Below, one piece after another: positions 39,476 through 48,093 of a DNA stretch of 64,000 nt. The notes beneath the pieces were generated by a model, which was not told the origin of the DNA, made no database searches, and saw only the letters and a program-made list of their open reading frames with translations. The DNA is from an uncultured bacterium (GTDB lineage Bacteria > Verrucomicrobiota > Lentisphaeria > Victivallales > UBA1829). How positions within the stretch are numbered: position 1 is the first letter of the stretch; the number at the start of each line of letters is the position of its first letter. The DNA lies in the NCBI GenBank assembly GCA_949297765.1, contig CASFTV010000009.1, positions 61,360-125,359 on the forward strand, read 5' to 3'. Made by a program: the position numbers and the translations under genes.

Positions 39476-39504
39476 TTGAAAAAAGCGCGGACAGGGCGTA
39501 TGGT
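39476..39504 (+). promoter_or_regulatory. Promoter of the P-loop kinase-like gene
   Basis: TTGAAA (39476-39481), 17-nt spacer, TATGGT (39499-39504), 31 nt ahead of the start codon. Confidence 0.5.
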
Positions 39505-39535
39505 ATGAACGGAACATCCATCCGCGGAGAATTCT

Positions 39536-40009
39536 ATGGCAACACTTCATCTGATGGTCGGTCTTCCGGGCAGCGGAAAGACCACGGAAGCCCGGAAGCT
39601 GGAACAGGAGTATCATGCTCTGCGCCTGACAACGGATGAATGGCACATCCGTCTGTTCGGCAACGATTTCCATGACGAAGGGGATAACGACGAACACAAC
39701 CGGCGTCATTCCCGGATTGAAGAGCTGCTGTGGGAAACGGCGGAAAAACTCCTCCGCCTGGACGTCGACGTGATTCTGGATTTCGGATGCTGGGCGAAAG
39801 TTGAACGGGAGGAACTGCGCGAAAAAGCCCGAAAGGCCGGAGCCGGATTCCGGATTCACTATATGGCCTGTTCCAAAGAGGAACTCTGGAAACGTCTGGA
39901 GGAACGGAACCGGACCGTCGGAGAATCCGCCGTTTTCCGGATCTCGAAAAAACATCTGGAAACGTGGTACAGGCAGTTTGAAGCGCCCACCCCCGAAGAA
40001 CTGCTCTGA
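39536..40009 (+). CDS. Small P-loop NTPase/kinase-like protein (AAA_33 type)
   Basis: 157 aa. A Walker A motif GLPGSGKTT occupies residues 9-17, and an ILDFGCW stretch near 81-87 resembles Walker B. LKxER-like 'EELWKRLEERNR' near 124-135 is typical of the lid of zeta-toxin/polynucleotide-kinase-like proteins. GGAG lies 6 nt before ATG 39536. It is cytoplasmic and stands alone between two hydrolase modules. It probably phosphorylates a small molecule or nucleic acid; the substrate is unknown. Confidence 0.8.
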   Translation: MATLHLMVGLPGSGKTTEARKLEQEYHALRLTTDEWHIRLFGNDFHDEGDNDEHNRRHSRIEELLWETAEKLLRLDVDVILDFGCWAKVEREELREKARKAGAGFRIHYMACSKEELWKRLEERNRTVGESAVFRISKKHLETWYRQFEAPTPEELL

Positions 40010-40084
40010 AACCGGAAGAAAAGATCTCCGCCGGAAAGAATTCCCGGAGGTTCCGCCGAGAAGGAATCCTTCCGTTTTTCGACC

Positions 40085-43000
40085 TCACTCCTTCACGGAA
40101 AGCTCGTAGTGGATCGCATTTCCGATCGGGAAGGAGAGATTTTTCCCGTCGTATGCAGCCTTCACCGTTCCGATTCGTTTTCCCGAGAGGTCAAGCGCAT
40201 AGACCGCAAGCGGCCGGGATGCCGGAAATGTCACGCGTCCTTCCACGGGCTGAAGCAGAATCGGCGCCCTTCCGGATTCCGCATAGCGGGTTTTCAGGGA
40301 GTTGTAGCGGGTTCCCGTGTTCCAGCAGCGGGCGACAGCGGTCAGCAGAATGCGTCCGGATTTTTCCAGAGCGGCATTGTCCCGGCTGGTCAGAATCAGG
40401 GCAGCGAAATCGTTTCGGAGGTCGAAAACCGTATCTCCGCAGATGACCGTTTTTCCGTTTGTGAATCCCGCGAATCCCTTTGTTCCGGGCGTGACCACAC
40501 GGAACTGGCGGTTCGGGATATCCCAGAAGAGCTGTTTTGTAACCGATTCAATCACATCCGCATTCTCCGGGGGGATCAGCGAAGGATCGGATTTCACGGT
40601 GCAGGCCGGATCGAAATTGATCCCGGCGATTCCGCGCAGTCCCGCCCGGGCGATCGTTTCAGAATTCGTTTTCTTCCCCGCGAGGACTTCCGCATACGTC
40701 AGAGTCTCATAATAGCAGGACTCGGCTTTTCGGACGTCGCCTTTCCGATACATTGCGGCGACCGCCGGCCACATCGCCATCTGGAGAGGATCGCGCAGCG
40801 GAAGGAGAGTGTTGGTCCGCAGCTTCGGATTCCATCGAAGACGGAAGTCCTCGACGGGAAAATGAAAATGGAAAAGAGTCCAGCCATGCAGAGAGGCATA
40901 CGCGGGAATGAACAGCTGGGCATCGGCACGGAACTCGTTCGTGGAGGAGGCATCCCACTCGGTCTGCGCATACGGCATTCCGACAACGCGCCGCGTGACG
41001 AAACTCTTCAGAAAACCGCCGTCCGCCATGCCCACCGACGGCAGATTGCTGAACGAAATCTCATGCAGGTCCCATCCGAGATCCACCACCGGATGCGACC
41101 AGTAGGAGTGACGGTCGAAAATCTCCGTGTTCTTCGCATTGACATAGAAATCCATCGGATCGTTCGTCCAGTGATTGCTTCCGATCGAAGGCGCTTTACA
41201 CCCGGTCTCCCGGACCGCCCGGATCACATTCCGGTAGTGCCGCCCTTGGAGTTCCGCCAGCCAGCCGCGGATCTCCCGTTTCCGCTCGGAGGAGAAGTTC
41301 TGCTTTTTATAATCCAGCGGAGCCTCCACCGTTCCTTTTGCAGGATCCTCCGTATCGGCGAGCGAACCGTTCCACGCTTTCTTCAGGGCTTCGCGGTGTC
41401 TGTATTTTTCCAGAAGGAAACGGTTGAATCCCGCCTGAAACTCCTTCCGGGCGGCCGGATTCGTGATGGCGGCCAGATTGGCTTCGTAAAACAGGGAATC
41501 CTCGTTTTCGACCATCACCATAGCAATAACGGGGTCCCGGCCGATGGTTGTTCCCGTATAGGGGTTCCGATAATTCAGAATGCGCTTCAAGTTCTCTATT
41601 TGAAGACGTTCCACCGAAGGGGAAAGGAGGGAATAATGGTCCCAGCGCACTCCTTTCATTCCGGGGATCTCGTCGAGGATCTCATTGTCGCCGCGGAGAT
41701 CGAGCTGGACGTAAATGCCGTTCTTTTTCAATTCGCTGAGAAAACGGCAGAAGGTTTCCATCCGTTCCGGATCGAGTTCGGTCCGGCTTCCGTCGCGATA
41801 GAGGCGGCTGCCCGGGACCGGTTCGCCGGGACCGACCAGCTTGATCAGACGGACAATGTTGCAGCCGAGCGCGCGGAGCCGCCGGGCGAATGCGGAGATC
41901 TGCTCCTTCGGAAAGCGGCGGCCCGTAACTCCGGTGGTGCATCCGAAAAAACGGACCTCCTTCCCGTCTTCGAAAACGAAGCGGTCGCCCCGGACCGTGA
42001 CCCATCCATGCTTTCCGGCGGGAGCATGGTTCAGAAAGGAGTTGTCAAGAAAAGAGCCTTCGATGGAATTGCGGCCGTCGAAGGCGATCCATTTTGAATC
42101 GTCGATGCGCGGCGCATTCTCCTCTTCAGGGAGAAACGGCTTCATGTCGACCGCCGTGATTCCGAAAAGAAGAAGAACCGGCGTGTATTCCATGTTTTCG
42201 GACTGCCGTTCCGGATTGACCGAAAGGAGAATGGAGTCGATCGGTTTCTCCGGAAAGGGATTAGTCCACGGAAAGAGGGTGAGCCCGGCGCTTCCCTGCG
42301 GAGCCTTCCAGCCGACCGCCGCCTGATCGCTGCTTCCGCAGGTGTACCAGTTGAAAATGTTCCGGTTGGTCAGAAGAGGGATCGTCACACGGGAGCCGTC
42401 CGCATAGCGGACCGTGTAGGAACCGGGAGAGTTTCTGCCGATCCAGGAACTTGCATGGAGAAAATAAAGGCCTTCTGCGCGAAGGCCTTTCATCGGGATT
42501 GTCACGGAGGACGGCAGATTCAGGCGTCTCGCCGGATGACTGACGCCGACAAGCACCTTTCCGCCGTTCGCCGCCGGATCAGGAAGATCGAACGGAATGG
42601 AACAGAACTCCGTCCGGCCTTTGAAACGATATGAGTGAAGGCAGTCGTCGGGCCCTTTATCGGTCCAGCCGCAGATGCCGTCATCGGCCTTGTCATCCGT
42701 CACGGTGTTGTTCAGAACACCGGAAAGAGAGACGGGAGTGAAGTTTTTTTTCAGTTTGAAAAAGGTTTCCCGGTCCATGCGGACTCCGGTGCGCCGGATG
42801 ACCAGGTCCAGCGACGAGGACTGCCAGGTTTTCGGATCATCGGCCCGCATCTCGAAGGAGAGGTTAATCCGGAAAACAGGATTGTAACGGCGCATGTCGC
42901 TGGTGGTAAGGAAGAGCTTTCCGGTAATCTCCACTTCCGTCCCGGAGCTCAGGATGGCGACCCGTTTGCAGGGGCCGCGGAAATGAACGGTCCTATCATA

Positions 43001-43441
43001 TGTTTTCCCGAAACGGAACCGTTTCCCGTCAACGATCAGGTCGAACGGTTCCGGCGGAAGGCTGAATGTCACATACGCTCCCCGGATCACGTTCGGTTTG
43101 CTTGCAGAGAAGGAGTTGCGCCACGCGACGGTGTCGGGAGAAAGAACGGAAAGTTTCTTATCCACCGTAAGTTTGTATTCCGGATCGGGATAGGGAGTGA
43201 AAACACTCCGCCAGATCCGGCTGTCAAGTTCAATGGTTGAAACGGGGGAGAGGAATTTTCCGGCTTTCCCGAAGTCGTCATTTCCCCGTTTGAAATCGGT
43301 GACGCCAAGCGAACAGTTGATTTTGTCGATCACCAGATTTCCATTCTCCCTCACCTGAATCCAGGAGGGAATTTTCAGTCCGTCATTCGCCAACAGCGCC
43401 CCCCAGAGAAGAACGGACAGAAGTGCACAGATTCGTTTCAT
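40085..43441 (-). CDS. Secreted clan GH-A-like glycoside hydrolase (paralogue D of the WTDQG family)
   Basis: 1118 aa from ATG 43441, signal peptide MKRICALLSVLLWGALLA. The signature is variant: DDGICGWTDKGPDD near residues 253-266, followed by FDLPDPAANGGKVLVGVS. The barrel-like domain has NPYTGTTIGRDPVIAMV, the acid/base candidate MVENEDS (Glu 647) and the nucleophile candidate AQTEWDAS (Glu 828). It is the most divergent of the five, with a longer spacing between the two glutamates (181 residues, against 135-165). Third gene of an operon after an SGNH hydrolase and pseudopilin P7. Confidence 0.78.
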   Translation of the reverse strand: MKRICALLSVLLWGALLANDGLKIPSWIQVRENGNLVIDKINCSLGVTDFKRGNDDFGKAGKFLSPVSTIELDSRIWRSVFTPYPDPEYKLTVDKKLSVLSPDTVAWRNSFSASKPNVIRGAYVTFSLPPEPFDLIVDGKRFRFGKTYDRTVHFRGPCKRVAILSSGTEVEITGKLFLTTSDMRRYNPVFRINLSFEMRADDPKTWQSSSLDLVIRRTGVRMDRETFFKLKKNFTPVSLSGVLNNTVTDDKADDGICGWTDKGPDDCLHSYRFKGRTEFCSIPFDLPDPAANGGKVLVGVSHPARRLNLPSSVTIPMKGLRAEGLYFLHASSWIGRNSPGSYTVRYADGSRVTIPLLTNRNIFNWYTCGSSDQAAVGWKAPQGSAGLTLFPWTNPFPEKPIDSILLSVNPERQSENMEYTPVLLLFGITAVDMKPFLPEEENAPRIDDSKWIAFDGRNSIEGSFLDNSFLNHAPAGKHGWVTVRGDRFVFEDGKEVRFFGCTTGVTGRRFPKEQISAFARRLRALGCNIVRLIKLVGPGEPVPGSRLYRDGSRTELDPERMETFCRFLSELKKNGIYVQLDLRGDNEILDEIPGMKGVRWDHYSLLSPSVERLQIENLKRILNYRNPYTGTTIGRDPVIAMVMVENEDSLFYEANLAAITNPAARKEFQAGFNRFLLEKYRHREALKKAWNGSLADTEDPAKGTVEAPLDYKKQNFSSERKREIRGWLAELQGRHYRNVIRAVRETGCKAPSIGSNHWTNDPMDFYVNAKNTEIFDRHSYWSHPVVDLGWDLHEISFSNLPSVGMADGGFLKSFVTRRVVGMPYAQTEWDASSTNEFRADAQLFIPAYASLHGWTLFHFHFPVEDFRLRWNPKLRTNTLLPLRDPLQMAMWPAVAAMYRKGDVRKAESCYYETLTYAEVLAGKKTNSETIARAGLRGIAGINFDPACTVKSDPSLIPPENADVIESVTKQLFWDIPNRQFRVVTPGTKGFAGFTNGKTVICGDTVFDLRNDFAALILTSRDNAALEKSGRILLTAVARCWNTGTRYNSLKTRYAESGRAPILLQPVEGRVTFPASRPLAVYALDLSGKRIGTVKAAYDGKNLSFPIGNAIHYELSVKE

Positions 43442-43467
43442 TGCTGCAGATCCTTTTCTTAATTGCA

Positions 43468-44262
43468 TCACTTGTTGTAATAATCGACCAGATTCCGGAC
43501 CGATACATTGTATCGCGCCGCACTGTACGACTCCACATGGAAATCGGCGTGCAGAAGATTCGCCCGCCCCGCGATCGTCTCGGGATACGGCGGAGAAGCC
43601 CATGTGCTGAACAGCGGTTTCTGCTGCTCCCTGGTCAGAAGGCCTCCATGCTTGAAATATATCGGTGTGTTGCCGCCCTGATTGGCGATCAGGAATGCTC
43701 CGCACTCAAGTCCATTGTCCACCGAAGCGCTCTCCGCGCTCAGCAGACGGGTGGACGGACGCGTCAGATTTCCCATTTTCAGCGACCCGTTCCCCGGATA
43801 AAGGCGGGCAAGCGCCCCGGACTGGCAGTACATCAGCCCGTAAGAAAAAACTCCGTTGTAGGGATAGAGCGTCCCCGAAAGCGGCTTTTCCACAGGATTG
43901 CACTGGAACACTTTCATCCAGGGAGCGGCCCCCATCGTTCCGTGGAGCTTGTAGTCCGCACGGTGCGAATGAGAGAGATAAACGCCGATTGCACTGTACC
44001 AGTAAATCTGCTCTCCCGATGCATTGTTCTGAGTGGCGGGGACATAAAAATCGTTGTTGTCGGCGGAGTAGGCTCCTGCGGCGATGCCGATCTGTTTCAG
44101 ATTGGAAACGCAGGCAGCTGAATTTCCCGCCGTCCGGGCCTTGTTCAGCGCCGGGAGCAGAAGCGCTGCAAGAATCGCGAGAATTGCTAGAACGACAAGG
44201 AGTTCTATCAGAGTGAATGTTTCCTTTGTCTGTTTCATGAACTGATCCGGTCTGTTTGTCAT
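43468..44262 (-). CDS. Pseudopilin-like protein P7
   Basis: 264 aa from ATG 44262, which follows AGGAGA by 7 nt; a second Met at residue 9 is less likely. Leader [15 protein letters not shown], then [16 protein letters not shown] and [21 protein letters not shown] is present; the mid-protein Cys motif is FQCNP; the C-terminus shows [10 protein letters not shown]. The -1 residue is Thr. Between the SGNH hydrolase and hydrolase D. Confidence 0.92.
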   Translation of the reverse strand: MTNRPDQFMKQTKETFTLIELLVVLAILAILAALLLPALNKARTAGNSAACVSNLKQIGIAAGAYSADNNDFYVPATQNNASGEQIYWYSAIGVYLSHSHRADYKLHGTMGAAPWMKVFQCNPVEKPLSGTLYPYNGVFSYGLMYCQSGALARLYPGNGSLKMGNLTRPSTRLLSAESASVDNGLECGAFLIANQGGNTPIYFKHGGLLTREQQKPLFSTWASPPYPETIAGRANLLHADFHVESYSAARYNVSVRNLVDYYNK

Positions 44263-44292
44263 GGCAGTCTCCTGTTGATTGGTCCGATTTCG

Positions 44293-45036
44293 TCACCGGA
44301 GGGCGCCGTCGGGCCCGGTTTCTGTTCCCCGCTGGACAACGTCTTCTCCGGATGCGGCAATTCCCGGAAGAGCGCGGACGGTCCGGGCGATCAGTTCCGC
44401 CTGCCGGTCAACGGCCGCTTTCTGGAAATGATAGGTGTCGCTCCAGTATTTTCTGCGGTCGAGAGAATCCATCGGTGTGAAAAGGTCAATCACGGGAAGT
44501 CCTTCGCGAGCCGCCGTTTCGGAAATAATGTTGTTCAGTTCCTTTGCCTGCGCTGTTTTTACGGGGTCCCGCAGCGGTGTGCAGAGGGTCAGGAAAAGCC
44601 GGGCATCCGGACATTTCTTCCGGAGGAACGCAACCGCGCCGCGATAGGCGTTTTCCCACTCCTTCCGATGGGTAGTCAAACTGTGGAGACCGTTGTTAAA
44701 GGAGATGACATCGTAATGATATGCGGAAAGGATCAGATCCAGTTCGCGGAAGAAATCCTTGTCCGTAACGCACTTCGATGTGGCCCAGAACGTAATGTTC
44801 ATGATTTTCCCGAGTTTCTGCCGGACCGCGCTCTGATACGCGTTGCAGATGGAATCACCGATCAGAAGCAGACGGGGATGACGGGCGTCAAGCGCGTTGT
44901 ATGTGTAGGTGACGGACCACTCGGTGTTCTCTCTTGTCCGGCTGGTTGCGGACGGCTGGAACTGGCGGTACAGTTCCGCGGAGACAGCGGAAAACGCGGT
45001 CAGGACAGCGCAGAACAGAAGGCATGTCTTGTTCAT
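44293..45036 (-). CDS. Secreted SGNH/GDSL-type hydrolase (probable carbohydrate esterase)
   Basis: 247 aa from ATG 45036 (AGAGG upstream), signal peptide MNKTCLLFCAVLTAFSAVSA. The SGNH blocks are visible: LLLIGDSIC (Ser 62), FNNGLHSL (Asn 114-115) and DTYHF (Asp 200, His 203). Such proteins remove acetyl or other acyl groups from sugars. It is the first gene of the operon with pseudopilin P7 and hydrolase D, so it may de-esterify the glycan that D cleaves. Confidence 0.88.
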   Translation of the reverse strand: MNKTCLLFCAVLTAFSAVSAELYRQFQPSATSRTRENTEWSVTYTYNALDARHPRLLLIGDSICNAYQSAVRQKLGKIMNITFWATSKCVTDKDFFRELDLILSAYHYDVISFNNGLHSLTTHRKEWENAYRGAVAFLRKKCPDARLFLTLCTPLRDPVKTAQAKELNNIISETAAREGLPVIDLFTPMDSLDRRKYWSDTYHFQKAAVDRQAELIARTVRALPGIAASGEDVVQRGTETGPDGALR

Positions 45037-45088
45037 GAAGAAAACCTCTTTTTTAAAATTTTGCCGGTTTATTTTTTGTTCTATAAAA

Positions 45089-45117
45089 ATTATACTACAA
45101 CTCAAAACATTTGTCAA
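45089..45117 (-). promoter_or_regulatory. Consensus promoter of the SGNH/P7/hydrolase D operon
   Basis: Minus strand TTGACA (45117-45112), 17-nt spacer, TATAAT (45094-45089): a perfect sigma-70 consensus. Strong basal activity implies control by repression, in line with the divergent GntR gene. Confidence 0.85.
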
Positions 45118-45146
45118 CACCTTAAGAAAATAAAAAATAAAAAATC

Positions 45147-45159
45147 TTAGACGGTCTAA
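45147..45159. promoter_or_regulatory. Candidate GntR operator TTAGACGGTCTAA
   Basis: A perfect 6-bp inverted repeat around one central base. It lies between the two divergent promoters: 30 bp upstream of the SGNH -35 and 18 bp upstream of the GntR -35. The size and position suit a GntR-type dimer. Confidence 0.55.
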
Positions 45160-45177
45160 TTTTTTATTAAAAAGAAG

Positions 45178-45205
45178 TTGCAAAACCGCCGTGCGGAGTT
45201 ATAGT
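45178..45205 (+). promoter_or_regulatory. Promoter of the GntR gene at 45242
   Basis: TTGCAA (45178-45183), 16-nt spacer, TATAGT (45200-45205), 36 nt ahead of the start codon. Confidence 0.6.
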
Positions 45206-45241
45206 ATTCACAACAAGAAACAACGACGGGAATCGGATGAG

Positions 45242-46273
45242 ATGACGGAAAACAAACGACGGAAAGTCATGGAATGGCTGCTGGAGCAGATCCGCAAAGG
45301 CTCCTTCGCGGAAGGAAAGCGAATCCCCTCCAAATACGATCTGGCGGAACGCTTCCAGGTCAATAAGATGACGGCGAACTCCGCGGTGGAGGAACTGGTG
45401 GTCCGGGGATATCTGGAACGGCGGGCGCGCGGAGGAGGAACGGTAGTCTGCCCCCATGCCTCGCGGTTCCGGGGAACAATCGCCGTGTTCATGGGAGATC
45501 TTTCCGTCTCCTACTATTCCTCGCTCCTGATCGGCATTCAGGAAGGCGCACAGGCGTACGGATACAATACACTGATCTATCCGCGCCTCGTGAACAATGA
45601 TGCGGACGAGACGATCCGCTTCCTGAAAATGGGAGGAGTCTCGGGCGTGCTTGTTGCCAACTTTTATCATCTCCCGGAACTGGATCTGCCGGTCCTCTGG
45701 ATCGACAAGAACCGCCTCCCGGCCGTCTGCGGGGAATTCAACCATCTGATGCATAACGATGAACTCGGCGGACAGATGCTTGCATCGCATCTGTATGAAC
45801 TCGGACACCGCAAAATCATTTACATTTCGCAGCATGCCGGCAATCTTGCCCGCCGCTACGACGGCTTCCGCACAGAACTGGAAAAACACGGGGTATCTCC
45901 GCTGACCCATGAATCCTACTACCGGTCCGGACTTCCGCCCAGGGAGTTTCTCCGGCGTCTGCTGAAGCGCTTTCCGGAAGCCACGGCGATCGCCTGTGAC
46001 GGAGACAACATCGCCTTTGAATTCTACTGGACTCTGAAGGAGATGGGCATTCAGATTCCGAAGGACCTCTCGCTGACCGGATTCAGCGGCTTCCCCGAAG
46101 TTCAGCGGCTGATCAAACTGACCACCGTAGACGAACATCCGCACCGGATCGGGTTTTACGCGGCGGAACTTCTGATCTCCATTCTTGAGAGACAAATCGC
46201 GGAACCGGTCCGGGAAATGTTTGACGTGGAGTTCATCAACGGCGCCACCACCGCCCCGCCGCGCGCCGTCTAA
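45242..46273 (+). CDS. GntR/LacI-type hybrid transcriptional regulator
   Basis: 343 aa from ATG 45242, chosen because the promoter at 45178-45205 would lie inside a longer reading. Residues 1-75 form a GntR winged helix (IPSKYDLAERFQVNKMTANS, wing ARGGGTVV). A LacI-type sensor follows (GTIAVFMGDLSVSYYSSLLI; LIYPRLVNNDADETI; GHRKIIYIS). Divergent from the SGNH/P7/hydrolase D operon with 205 nt between start codons, and likely its sugar-responsive repressor. Confidence 0.9.
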   Translation: MTENKRRKVMEWLLEQIRKGSFAEGKRIPSKYDLAERFQVNKMTANSAVEELVVRGYLERRARGGGTVVCPHASRFRGTIAVFMGDLSVSYYSSLLIGIQEGAQAYGYNTLIYPRLVNNDADETIRFLKMGGVSGVLVANFYHLPELDLPVLWIDKNRLPAVCGEFNHLMHNDELGGQMLASHLYELGHRKIIYISQHAGNLARRYDGFRTELEKHGVSPLTHESYYRSGLPPREFLRRLLKRFPEATAIACDGDNIAFEFYWTLKEMGIQIPKDLSLTGFSGFPEVQRLIKLTTVDEHPHRIGFYAAELLISILERQIAEPVREMFDVEFINGATTAPPRAV

Positions 46274-46307
46274 GCAAAATCCCCGCCGCGTGCGGACAAA
46301 GAGACTG

Positions 46308-47210
46308 TCAGGCAGGGAATCCGCGATCCGTCCCGGCGGCGCTCCCCGTTTCCGGAGCAGCGGGGTCCGGGCCCCGCTCCGACTGCCGACGAAGTCGGAA
46401 ATCGCGGGCGCTGGCTCCGGTGGCGCGGCGGATGAACCGGGAAAAGGTTTTGGAATTGCGGAATCCGCATTTTTCGGCAACCTCCGCAATGGGCTGATCG
46501 CTTCCCGCGAGAAGCCCCATCCCGAGCTGGAGCCGCTGATCGAGGATCAGACGCCCGGGAGAACACTTCAGCTGATTTTGAAAGATCCGGTTCAGCGTCG
46601 CCGGAGACGTGTTCAGCTGTTCGCAGAGGAAATCGACCCCGAGTTCAAGATTGGAAAGATTCTGCCGGATCAGCATCAATGCATAGTCAACGAGCCGCAG
46701 ATTTTCATTTGTACCGAATTCATCCTCCGCCGCATGTGCAAGGATCTCCAGCACAACCGCGATTTTAACCCGAGTATGGAATGGAGAATCGTTGTCCATC
46801 AGGGAATCCAGACGCCGGAACAGCGCTTCCGGATACGGATGCCGCGCGATCTGATGGCGGGAGTAGCGGTAGGAACGCACTATTGTTTCAGCAAACGGCC
46901 CGCCCAGCGCCAGCCAGCGGAACACGCACACATCCGATGCGCATCTGAGCCACAAATCCTCTCCGGCAAAAGAAAAACAGACATGGTTCCGTTCCGCCAG
47001 AACGCGCCGGGGACCGTCATAAACCTCCAGCGCCCCCGAAAGAATCCACGAAAATCCGCAGGATGGATTTAAAATGCCCCTTTTCTGTTCAATTACACCC
47101 TTTTTAATTTCTGAAATCCCGGTCCCTCTGACATAGAACGGAACGGCTATTCCAGCTTCAATAAATCCACTCTGTGAAAAAAGATAAAAACCTTTCCGTT
47201 CCTTTTTCAT
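46308..47210 (-). CDS. AraC-family transcriptional regulator
   Basis: 300 aa. An N-terminal sensor (FSWILSGALEVYDGPRRVL) precedes the AraC DNA-binding domain (VDFLCEQLNTSPATLNRIFQ and IAEVAEKCGFRNSKTFSRF), about residues 180-275. The last 25 residues are an Ala/Pro/Gly-rich tail. Start ATG 47210 has only a distant GGGA site. Divergent from pseudopilin P8/hydrolase E (119 nt between start codons), so it probably activates them. It converges with the GntR gene at 45242-46273. Confidence 0.9.
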   Translation of the reverse strand: MKKERKGFYLFSQSGFIEAGIAVPFYVRGTGISEIKKGVIEQKRGILNPSCGFSWILSGALEVYDGPRRVLAERNHVCFSFAGEDLWLRCASDVCVFRWLALGGPFAETIVRSYRYSRHQIARHPYPEALFRRLDSLMDNDSPFHTRVKIAVVLEILAHAAEDEFGTNENLRLVDYALMLIRQNLSNLELGVDFLCEQLNTSPATLNRIFQNQLKCSPGRLILDQRLQLGMGLLAGSDQPIAEVAEKCGFRNSKTFSRFIRRATGASARDFRLRRQSERGPDPAAPETGSAAGTDRGFPA

Positions 47211-47247
47211 ACGATTTGAATTTTCCCTTTCTGAAAGAAAACAACCC

Positions 47248-47276
47248 TTGTTTTTCCGGCAATACTATACTATAAT
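47248..47276 (+). promoter_or_regulatory. Promoter of the P8/hydrolase E operon
   Basis: TTGTTT (47248-47253), 17-nt spacer, TATAAT (47271-47276). The same -35/-10 pair and spacing occur before P5 at 30235-30263. Confidence 0.65.
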
Positions 47277-47329
47277 ATAAAAAGAAAGCAATCCGCGAAT
47301 CCCGAAAAAACAGGAGAATTCGGCAGAAA

Positions 47330-48046
47330 ATGAAAACAACTAAACAATATTTTTCATTGATTGAATTGTTAATCGTCATAGCGATCATTGCGATCCTTGC
47401 CGGACTTCTGCTTCCCGCCCTGAATGCGGCACGGGAAAAGGCCGCCGCGGTGAACTGTCTTTCCCGGGAAAAGCAGATCGGACTCGGTCTGGCCGCCTAC
47501 GGCAACGACAACGGAGGAATCTGCGGAAACGCCTCGAATGTCTCCGGAATGACGGATGACAATTTATGGAACTGGTCGCTTTACAACTCCGGGATTATCG
47601 CGAATCCGGATCTGTTTCTCTGTCCGTCGTTCGCTCCGGAAAAATTCGACCGGAACAGCATGGCAAGCGCATGGTACTATACCTACGGGGTCAATTATGC
47701 CGGAACGGAGTCTCTGAACGGAGGACGGCCGATCTCCTTCAATCTGAAAAAAATCACACAGGATTCCCGCACGCTCCCGTTCCAGCCGTCACGAACCCTT
47801 CTTCTCGCGGATTCCTATGGGAAGGTCACTGCGGGGGAACGGCAATACTTCAATGTCGGCATGTGGTGGGAAGCCATCGGCCATTCGCGCATCCACTTCC
47901 GGCATCAGCTGCGGGCATCGGCGGTCTTCTACGACGGACACGGCGCCATGACAACCATGCCGCAGTATCAGGCGGCGGAAATCATTCTTCCGCTCGATTC
48001 CTGGGCAAGAAAAAACGACTCGTACTTCTTCAAACTGGGACGGTGA
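47330..48046 (+). CDS. Pseudopilin-like protein P8
   Basis: 238 aa. Leader MKTTKQY, then [16 protein letters not shown] and [19 protein letters not shown] replaces the usual C-L-S-N-Q-K-Q; FLCPS and a C-terminal [17 protein letters not shown] motif are present. The -1 residue is Tyr. Hydrolase E follows after 47 nt. Confidence 0.92.
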   Translation: MKTTKQYFSLIELLIVIAIIAILAGLLLPALNAAREKAAAVNCLSREKQIGLGLAAYGNDNGGICGNASNVSGMTDDNLWNWSLYNSGIIANPDLFLCPSFAPEKFDRNSMASAWYYTYGVNYAGTESLNGGRPISFNLKKITQDSRTLPFQPSRTLLLADSYGKVTAGERQYFNVGMWWEAIGHSRIHFRHQLRASAVFYDGHGAMTTMPQYQAAEIILPLDSWARKNDSYFFKLGR

Positions 48047-48093
48047 CCGCCACCGTTTTCCCCTCCTTCAAGCCGTAACGAAAGGATTGTTCC

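Noticed and set aside
40010..40084. Terminator between the P-loop gene and hydrolase D
   Set aside because: AAGGAATCCTT followed by T's is a dyad with too small a loop to form a convincing hairpin.
40109..42097. A plus-strand open frame of 662 codons
   Set aside because: Antisense to hydrolase D; composition is typical of a shadow frame.
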